Assembly (NCBI GenBank): GCA_963678675.1
Contig: OY783195.1
Span: forward strand, 13,986,505-14,050,504
Reading direction: 5' to 3'
Source: Xiphydria camelus
Taxonomy: Eukaryota > Arthropoda > Insecta > Hymenoptera > Xiphydriidae
DNA length: 64,000 bases
In this document: one piece after another, positions 9,755 to 18,146 of the stretch
Position numbering within the stretch: the first letter of the stretch is position 1
How the letters are laid out: each line of letters begins with the position of its first letter
Notes under the pieces: model-generated
Seen by the model: the letters and a program-made list of their open reading frames with translations, nothing else
Told to the model about the DNA's origin: nothing
Database searches by the model: none
Position numbers and translations under genes: made by a program

Positions 9755-10659
9755 CAGGGTGTCCCAGAAAATATACGCCCCAGAGTAGCGGGTTGCATAT
9801 CGGTAGACGCACCCGACCCATAAGATGGTTCTCTAAAATTCGGTGGTAATACCGACAGTCCAGACACGAACCGAATAGACGTTCCAGTCCGAAAGCCATC
9901 GATCATCTCAATAGCGGTGAATGTGACAGACGCTCCGTATAGTTTGATAACACTGGTCAACAAAATTACATTTTTTTTCTGTTACACGAACCAGACCAGG
10001 TGATTCTTATAGATTTATGTGCGCTAAAAACAAATCTGACTCTTAAATTTACGTATCACGTCAGGATTTTGAAATACTTGAGGTTAAATATACGAAAACC
10101 GGCGATTTTGGCCATATTCACGGGTCTATTACAATGAAACTAAAAACTGTTTCTTAATTGCACTTACAGCATTTGAAAGTGTCATTTTTGAACTTTTCAA
10201 TACATTACTTGATTGTTCCTAAACGATTTTACAAAGCCAAATTTCAGTACGACAAGTCGATCGTTTAGGTCCACCGCACCACGCGCCTGATACATTTAGA
10301 CGCGTGGCGCGGTGGACCTAAACGATCGACTTGTCGTACTGAAATTTGGCTTTGTAAAATCGTTTAGGAACAATCAAGTAATGTATTGAAAAGTTCAAAA
10401 ACGACACTTTCAAATGCTGTAAGTGCAATTAAGAAACAGTTTTTCGTTTCATTGTAATAGACCCGTGAATATGGCTAAAATCGCCTGTTTTCGTATATTT
10501 AACCTCAAGTATTTCAAAATCCTGACGCGATACGCAAATTTGAGAGTCAGATTCGTTTTTAGCGCACATAAATCTATAAGAATCACCTGGTCTGGTTCGT
10601 GTAACAAAATCACTGTTGACCAGTGTAATCGTTTGGCGTGTATTTTCTGGGACACCCTG
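9755..10659. mobile_element. TA-flanked palindromic transposon inserted in the left arm only
   Basis: The TIR CAGGGTGTCCCAGAAAAT at the left matches its complement at the right, with TA on both sides. The other palindrome arm at about 14412-14430 has the uninterrupted site CTATATAG, confirming the boundaries. A second palindrome (about 9984-10607) is nested inside, with outer sequence GTTACACGAACCAGACCAGG and a centre near 10290. No coding capacity was recognised. Confidence 0.8.
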
Positions 10660-10681
10660 TATAGTGATGTTACGTATAATA

Positions 10682-10872
10682 CAGGGTGGTCACGAGAATG
10701 CGGGCCGTAGGAATCATGCAAGTGCGAGTAAGAATATGCGGTAAGTGTATAAGAGCCTCTCTGTCGCACGCACTCTCCCTGACACACTAACAATAAGCTC
10801 TTATGCTCGCGCGACATATTCTTACTCACACTCGCACGATTCCTAATAGCACGCATTCTAGTGTCCACCCTG
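10682..10872. mobile_element. 191-bp TA-flanked MITE (left-arm copy)
   Basis: The TIRs CAGGGTGG-CACGAGAATGCG and its complement flank a hairpin body containing TAAGAGC and AGAATATG words. The flanks are TA. An allele at the mirror position (13996-14181) shows that it was present before the arms were duplicated. Confidence 0.8.
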
Positions 10873-11423
10873 TATAATATACAGAAGGTTTGATATGGTA
10901 GCCCCACTCATAGCATTTCCACTTTACTCGAATAATTCAATAATTTACCAATTCTAAGATTGTGAATGATCTTTTGGAAAATTATTCGGTCGATTTGCTT
11001 TTGAATCTCATTGTATGATAGTAAATTACTTAAGGAAAATTAATAAATTATCGGTCTCCTAAGTATTAGTTTTCAAAGTAATTTGAGAGCCAACCCGAGG
11101 TTTAACTTGATACTTCGGGGACCGATAATTTATTAATTTTTCCTAAATAATTTACTACAATATGATAAGGTTCAAGAGCGAATTACATCGAATTTCTTTC
11201 CGATAGAGCATTCACAAACTTAAAATTGGTAAATTACTGAATTATTGAAGTCAAATGTCAAATACTCGAGCAGAACATTTAACGTTCTAATACATATATA
11301 TGTATTTATTTCTTTTAGTCGTGACTGTCTTATGACTTATTAGAATAGCCTGTTTAAGGACATTATACTTAACGCTCCGGTAGGCGCGCCCAGTTTCTCT
11401 TATGCATAATACCTAGGTAGTAT

Positions 11424-11775
11424 GGCGATAGGTAGGTCCGTTGGACCGGCTGGACCTATACGCGACTAACCGCGGGTTAAACAGTCTGTTCTCTACCTTC
11501 TCCCGACGATTTTATATGGTTTGGTTATTTTGAGGACTTTCGCTTCATTGTAATGTGTACTATGAGGACTTAAAATATAAGTGTCCCCAAAGTAACCGTT
11601 ATATTTATAAACTCAGAATTTTATGATTTTATAAACGTGTAATACGTATGGACATATGGATAATTTAAAATTCGACAAGACAGACATATTCTGTATTCCT
11701 GAAAGAGTAAAACAAGATATAATAATTGTTTCCTACGACTATATTTGAATTGATATTGTGACTGAATAAGCATTA
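11424..11775 (+). repeat. Direct repeat D, left part (continues after Helitron-1 at 13244-13368)
   Basis: From AGTATGGCGATAGG onward this matches 22441-22790 in the same orientation. After the Helitron the match continues at 13244-13368, which matches 22797-22921. D therefore spans ~480 bases without the Helitron and brackets the right palindrome arm together with its copy D'. Confidence 0.85.
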
Positions 11776-11799
11776 TCTATCTATATATATAAAAATGAA

Positions 11800-11834
<35 letters not shown>

Positions 11835-13243
11835 ATGTCTCGTATGCCTTCCTAAACCGTTCATCCGATTGCGATGAAATTTTGGGAAATGGTTGGACGC
11901 ATGCCTGCGATGGTTCCTGAGTTAGTAAATCTTATAAAAGGTGTTCAAAAAGTACCGGTACTGATGATTATTATGCCTTCCTAAACCGTTCATCCGATTG
12001 CGATGAAAAGTTGGGGAATGGTTGGACGCATGTCCGTGAAGGTTTCTGAGTTAGTAAATCTTATAAAAGGTGTTCAAAAAGTACTGGTACTGATGATTAT
12101 TATGCCTTCCTAAACCGTTCATCCGATTGCGATGAAAAGTTGGGGAATGGTTGGACGCATGCCCGCAAAGGTTTTTGAGTTAGTAAATCTTATACAGGGT
12201 GTTCAAAAAGTACCGGTACGGATGATTATTATGCCTTCCTAAACCGTTCATCCGATTGCGATGAAAATTTGGGGAACAGTTGGACGCATATCCGCGAAGG
12301 TTTGAGTTAGTAAATTTTATACAGGGTGTTCAAAAAGTACAGGTACGGATGATTATTTGCCTTCCTAAACCGTTCATCCGATTGCGATGAAACTTTGGGG
12401 AATGGTTGGACGCATGCCCGTGAAGGTTTTTGAGTTAGTAAATCTTATACAGGGTGTTCAAAAAGTACCGGTACGGATGATTATTATGCCTTCCTAAACC
12501 GTTCATCCGATTGCGATGAAAATTTGGGGAACAGTTGGACGCATATCCGCGAAGGTTTGAGTTAGTAAATCTTATACAGGGTGTTCAAAAAGTACAGGTA
12601 CGGATGATTATTTGCCTTCCTAAACCGTTCATCCGATTGCGATGAAACTTTGGGGAATGGTTGGATGCATGCCCGTGAAGGTTTCTGAATTAGTAAATCT
12701 TATAAAAGGTGTTCAAAAAGTACCGGTACTGATGATTATTATGCCTTCCTAAACCGTTCATCCGATTGCGATGAAAAGTTGGGAAATGGTTGGACGCATG
12801 CCCGCGAAGGTTTCTGAGTTAGTAAATATTATACAGGGTGTTCAAAAAGTACCGGTACGGATGATTATTATGCCTTCCTAAACCGTTCATCCAATTGCGA
12901 TGAAAATTTGGGGAACAGTTGGACGCATATCCGCGAAGGTTTCTGAGTTAGTAAATCTTATACAGGGTGTTCAAAAAGTCGAACTATACTTGACCTAAAT
13001 TTGACCTCCGCTGACAATAAAGGTAACATGAAAAAAATGGTCAAGGACACATTTGAACGTGAAAAAAACATTAATTTGACCTCGATATAACCTTGAAGGT
13101 CATGGTCAAGGTCAAATCCAATATGACCATTGCGTAGCCCGGGAAAAATACTAAAAGTTTTGTATTAAAAATGTATTTAAACAATGGTGGACGGACAAAA
13201 TCAATCCACAATCTACCCGTGCGAAGCCGGGACGGGCTGCTAG
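11776..13243 (+). mobile_element. Helitron-1 (non-autonomous), 1468 bp
   Basis: It begins TCTATCTATATATATAAAAA and ends with hairpin CCCGTGCGAAGCCGGGACGGG followed by CTAG, inserted between A and T as Helitrons do. The uninterrupted paralogous site CATTATATAATA lies at about 22789-22800. A GTCT microsatellite sits at 11805-11834. The interior is a nine-unit tandem repeat. No Rep or helicase sequence remains. Confidence 0.9.
11844..12975 (+). repeat. Nine-unit ~128-bp tandem array inside Helitron-1
   Basis: Units start at about 11844, 11973, 12103, 12232, 12358, 12487, 12613, 12742 and 12871 with 'TGCCTTCCTAAACCGTTCAT'. Each contains TTAGTAAATCTTATA(C/A)AGGGTGTTCAAAAAGT and GGTAC(G/T)GATGATTATT. 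It is not CRISPR-like: the units are contiguous, without unique spacers. Helitron-2 has the same unit in lower copy number. Confidence 0.85.
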
Positions 13244-13995
13244 TATATTATAAAAACTGAATGTAACGTGTATTTCAAGGACATGTCCTCAAAGTAATCG
13301 TTTCTTAGAAATAGAGAGATATTTGTGTACTTTGACAATTTCACATCGAACTAATTATATTATTTGTAATAATTCAGTAATTTACCAATTCTAAGTTTGT
13401 GAATGCTCTTTCGGAAAGAAATTCGATGTAATTTGCTCTTGAACCTTATCGTATTGTAGTAGGTAAATTATTTAGGAAAAATTAATAAATTATCGGTCCC
13501 CGAGAAGTATCAAGTTAAACCTCGGGTTTGCTCTCAAATTACTTTGAAAACTAATACTTAGGGGACCGATAATTCATTACTTTTCCTTAACTAATTTACT
13601 ACCATACAATGATATTCAAAAGCGAATTATTATCGACCGAATAATTTCCGAAAGAGCATTCGCAATCTTAGAATTGGTAAATTATTGAATTATTCAAGTA
13701 AAGTGGAAATGCTATGAGTGGGGCTCCCTCGTCTTGTGACTGCGTGAGGGATTCATTACATATGTATATGCAGATAATCGCCGCATGGACTAGTACACAT
13801 ACTACTACTCATACATAATAGTATACACTACTAGTACTCATTCGTATATCGTACTTACTCACCCTTACGAAATTTAAGGCGGACTTTTCAGAACTTACTG
13901 TACGTGAATTTTATTCGCCCGAATTAGTATTTACCAGTCACATATTTTATTATTAAAACTTATCTACTACCATATCAAACCTTCTGTATATTATA

Positions 13996-14181
13996 CAGGG
14001 TGGACACGAGAATGCGTGCTATTAGGAATCATGCGAGTGTGAGTAAGAATATGTCGCGCGTGCATAAGAGCTTAGAGTGTGTCAGGGAGAGTGCGTGCGA
14101 CATAGAGGCTCTTATACACTCACCGCATCTCTCACTCGCACTTGCATGATTCCTACGGCCCGCATTCTCGTGACCACCCTG
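13996..14181. mobile_element. 186-bp TA-flanked MITE (right-arm copy)
   Basis: Mirror copy of the MITE at 10682-10872, with CAGGGTGGACACGAGAATGCG at its left end and CCACCCTG followed by TA at its right. Its presence in both arms dates this insertion to before the inverted duplication. Confidence 0.8.
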
Positions 14182-14193
14182 TATTATACGTAA

Positions 14194-14408
14194 AGCCCAG
14201 GCTAGACGCACCGTCTTGTCCACGGTTTTTCCTGCGCAGTCTTTTGCGTGCAGGTAAAACGTAGCGTCTGGACAGGAAAACTGAAGACGGAAGACGGAGC
14301 AAAAAGACGGATTCTCGCAAGTGCGACAAGGATAGTCTTGCGCTCTGTCTGGCGCTCCGTTTTGCCTGCAGGCAAAACGGACGAAAAGACGGTGCGTCTA
14401 GATGGGTT
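14194..14408. mobile_element. 215-bp MITE with TAA target duplication
   Basis: TIRs AGCCCAGGCTAGACGCACCG and its near complement end the element, with TAA at 14191-14193 and 14409-14411. The left palindrome arm at about 10666-10673 keeps the uninterrupted site. The 3-base TWA duplication suggests PIF/Harbinger mobilisation. It is non-coding. Confidence 0.8.
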
Positions 14409-15164
14409 TAACATCACTATATAGGAACATCGATACCGGCAGGCGCATTTGACGAGACCAGTCTACAATGTATTGCGCGGTACGTCAATTTCAATGGAGA
14501 AAGGACTGCGCGGTGACTTCATCGGCCGCTTCCATACCGAATATCTATCGTTAGTTCCTATAATCTTTCATGTTTATTTATATTTTCCATGGTTACTCTT
14601 AAGCCGTACGGACAGTGTTCTTTATTTATGGCATAGGCTATTCCAAATATATTGCAGATGGTTTGCTTATAAACGTATACGTCTCGCATCGTATCCCTTT
14701 TACTACGTGTTAACTTAAAATGCGATACGATGTAACGCGGTAAATTTTTCTCCTTTACTCGCAGCGCTGCTGTATTATACGTGCGTATCTCGTTTTTGAT
14801 TCGCATAACGTTGGGTACGCAGCAACGATACGGAAAAAAAAATGTCCGCCTTCCATCGCCTCTTATCTATCTATATATATAAAAATGAATGTTTGTCTGT
14901 CTGTCTGTCTGTATGTCTCTTATGCCTTCCTAAACCGTTCATCCGATTGCGATGAAATTTTGGGAAATGGTTGGACGCATGCCCGCGATGGTTTCTGAGT
15001 TAGTAAATCTTATACAGGGTGTTCAAAAAGTCCCGGTACGGCCGATTATCTCAACGGGAAAACATTTTAGAGAAAAATGTTTAATACAAAACTTTAAGGA
15101 TTTTCCCGTGGCTACCCTGTGGTCGTATTGGATTTGACCTTGACCGTGACCTTTAAGGTAATAT

Positions 15165-15650
15165 CAAATGCCTTCCTAAACCGTTCATCCGATTGCGATG
15201 AAACTTTGGGGAATGGCTGGACGCATGCCGGCGAAGGTTTCTGAGTTAGTAAATCTTATACAGGGTGTTCAAAAAGTACCGGTACTGATGATTATTATGC
15301 CTTCCTAAACCGTTCATCCGATTGCGATGAAAAGTTGGGGAATGGTTGGACGCATGCCCGCGAAGGTTTCTGAGTTAGTAAATCTTATACAGGGTGTTCA
15401 AAAAGTACCGGTACTGATGATTATTATGCCTTCCTAAACCGTTCATCCGATTGCGATGAAACTTTGGGGAATGGCTGGACGCATGCCCGCGAAGGTTTCT
15501 GAGTTAGTAAATCTTATAAAAGGTGTTCAAAAAGTACCGGTACTGATGATTATTATGCCTTCCTAAACCGTTCATCCGATTGCGATGAAAAGTTGGGAAA
15601 TGGTTGGACGCATGCCCGCGATGGTTTCTGAGATAGTAAATCTTATACAG
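15165..15650 (+). repeat. 128-bp Helitron unit array (main block of Helitron-2)
   Basis: Unit starts at about 15168, 15298, 15427 and 15557, plus a first unit at 14921 separated by a ~120-bp extension. Sequence matches the array in Helitron-1. ATG-started frames of ~61 codons inside the units are by-products. Confidence 0.8.
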
Positions 15651-16055
15651 GGTGTTCAAAAAGTCCCGGTACGGCCGATTATCTCAACGGGAAAACATTT
15701 TAGAGAAAAATGTTTAATACAAAACTTTAAGGATTTTTCCCTGGCTACCCAATGGTCATATTGGATTTGACATTGACAATGACCTTCTAGGTAAAATTGA
15801 TTTTTTAAAATCCGAACCTCTATTTTATATACCGGAAATGAAAAGAGCGGGAAATTTCACGTTCAAATATGTCCTTGACCATTATTTCCATGTGATCTTT
15901 ATGGTCAGCGGAGGTCAAATTGAGGTCAAGCACAGTTCGGCTTCGTACCATGAAAGCTATGGGCCCTATACAAATTCTTTTTGATAGTAGGATTTAGGAT
16001 TTTTTAGTGGCTGTACAATGGTGATATTGTATTTGACCTTGACCATGACCTTCAT

Positions 16056-16445
16056 TTGGAATCTCTTACATCTGACATAATATTCCAAATCAGTTACACG
16101 AAAAATCCCTTAGTGCCAACCAAATTTAATCGAGATAACAATCATCACTGGCAAATTCAAAGGCGAAGACGTCCTCATTCACGCATACCTATGATTTCCA
16201 ACGATTTAACATTCGAATTCAAGCGGCTCCAGTTCCCTTTGCGTCTTGCTTTTGCTATTACCATCAACAAAGCACAAGGTCAATGGTTGACTATTGCTGG
16301 CTTAAATTTGGAAAATTCATGTTTTTCACACGGCCAATTGTATGTGGCTTGCTCCAGAGTTGGCATACCGAAAAATGTACACGTTTTTACTCCAAATAAA
16401 AAAAATAAAAAACATTGTCTATCCGCTGGCCTTAAGATAAATTAA
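16056..16445 (+). pseudogene. Helitron PIF1-type helicase, C-terminal fragment
   Basis: The frame ends with the conserved C-terminal part of Helitron RepHel helicases. FPLRLAFAITINKAQGQ is the motif V region, followed by LTIAGLNLEN and FSHGQLYVACSRVG (motif VI with its Arg). The Walker A and B segments and the whole Rep domain are absent. The first ~40 residues are not well matched, and only about 80 residues of a protein normally well over 1000 residues remain. It cannot support transposition alone. It sits just upstream of the Helitron 3' hairpin, the normal place for the end of the gene. Confidence 0.85.
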
Positions 16446-18146
16446 TAAAAGAAATATACTTTCCAATTTAAATTAAATATATGTGTTTTTTAGCGTAGCA
16501 TGGCTCCCTACCTATGAGTACAGATATCTGCTAAAAATTCATTAAATGACGACCAAAATCAATCCACAATCTACCCGTGCGAAGCCGGGACGGGCTGCTA
16601 GTGTTATAATAAATCGATACGCAACGGCGATACGATATGAAAATGTGCAACAAGTCTAGTCGGCCGTTACGTATTCTAACGGTTAATCGGCGTTCTCGCT
16701 CGTACTCATGTGATTTATAGGGCTTGACGCCACTTCAACAGCATCGTATGATTGGTGGTGGAGGCGTGCACTCCCCAGCGAACGTTTCGAAAGATCGTGT
16801 CAGTCACCACTACATGTCTAATCATGTAAGTACGTAGAGCTGCATTTTGGGAGTGCGAATAAATGCGATATCTATAGGTAACGTCGCAACCGCTCGCACT
16901 CGCAGGATTGCTCGCTGCTCTGATGTATACTCTTTCTTTTATAGTATAGACTACTTTTACGCGTGCTAACACTGGATATTAATGATTGAATTTGACTTCA
17001 GCAATGTTTAGACGGCGCTCAAGCCGTTTATAGGTAGTACGTAATAGTTTAAAACCTCTGATTTCCCGATAGCTTTCAACAGGGCAGATCGAGGAATTGG
17101 TTTTGGTTTAACCTTGAAATCGCGAATTTTTAAATAATAGTGAAGAATTTTAGGAAGTCTTAATGAATAATCATTCGTGTTTTTTCGGTGAAATTCCCCA
17201 AATTTTTCGAAACCATTGTTACAGACTGAAAGTGGTATCCGATTTACAAGTAACTTTTGCTTCTTTTACTACTGATACTGATTTCAATGTGTAACAACAA
17301 TCTTGAAGTACTATAAGGACAATGTCCTTAAACAGAATGTGAGGGCATGTATGTACATGCCTTTAGGACATATATGTACATACACTCACATTGCATTCAC
17401 ATACAGTTTGCCCAATGGTTTAACCCACTGAAATCTAACTATCGCTGATATATGTGGGTACACTCGGTAAGTTATGCTTCAAATAGGTATATTTTTAGCA
17501 CGAAACTGTATCGAGTTCTTATAATTAACGTGCTTCTCTTTTTTGATGGATCCTGCAAAGTTAAGAATTTTAAAAAATGAAAAGATTGATTGATTGATTG
17601 ATGAAATGTTTATTGTTCAAATAGAACAAATCATAATGCCCTGAAATCAGGGCAAGCGTATAGTATACAATTTTAAAACAGCGTAAGCAAGTATAATAGA
17701 CTTTAAGCGGGTACATAGAAAGTATGAGCGCAATAAAATAGTAATAGTGTGTAAGCATAATGAATAAGCGTTCTCTCTCATTTAAAGTTAACAATCGTAA
17801 ACACGTAGATAAACAAAGCAGTTAAGTAAAAAACAATTAAATAATACCAAATCAAACAGCAGCAGCGCAGAGGTATAAAGCATAACGAGTAATAATAATA
17901 TAAGCGAGTATGTAAAAAATAGCGTGGGCGTAGTGCAAGCATAGTAACAGAATAAAAGTGTAAGTGTAATAACAAGTAATAATATACATAATATAATGAT
18001 ATAATGATATAAACACGTTGGTAAACAAAAACATTTAAGTAAAATCAATTAAACAAAATAAGTAGGAAGAAGTCAAATCAACAAGCAGTATCTCAAGGTG
18101 AAGACATAGAATATTGACAATTAACTTAAATATTGCCTATCGATAA

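Larger units (their letters stand above)
8325..11248 (+). repeat. Left arm (A) of a composite ~14-kb palindrome
   Basis: The arm starts at GACCTCTCTTTTCATT and is the reverse complement of 13369-17584, which finishes at 22413-22430 beyond an inserted LINE. Aside from indels and insertions the two arms match closely along ~2 kb of shared sequence. Open frames at 8699-8938 and 8945-9202 have mirror copies in the other arm: the first is frameshifted there, the second is intact with about one amino-acid change. Neither has a recognisable domain or a codon pattern that persuades me it is coding. Confidence 0.8.
14866..16601 (+). mobile_element. Helitron-2, 1736 bp, with helicase remnant
   Basis: It has the same termini as Helitron-1 (TCTATCTATATATATA...; hairpin then CTAG) and lies between A and T. 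The left palindrome arm has the uninterrupted site around 9311-9320. It carries five units of the 128-bp array, one extended by a segment with TTTTAGAGAAAAATG, and near its 3' end the last part of a Helitron helicase reading frame. It is thus a deletion derivative of an autonomous element. Confidence 0.9.
13369..17584 (-). repeat. Right arm (A') of the composite palindrome
   Basis: This is the reverse complement of 8325-11248, interrupted by right-arm-only insertions. These are a ~230-bp segment at about 13736-13968, the MITE at 14194-14408 and Helitron-2. The LINE-1 insertion at 17585 splits off the last few bases, which reappear as AGAGAGGTC at 22422-22430. Confidence 0.8.

Noticed and set aside
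11844..12990. Regular repeats with ~128-bp period that could be mistaken for a CRISPR-like array
   Set aside because: Units are contiguous, without unique spacers, in a eukaryotic Helitron, and the same unit occurs in a second Helitron.
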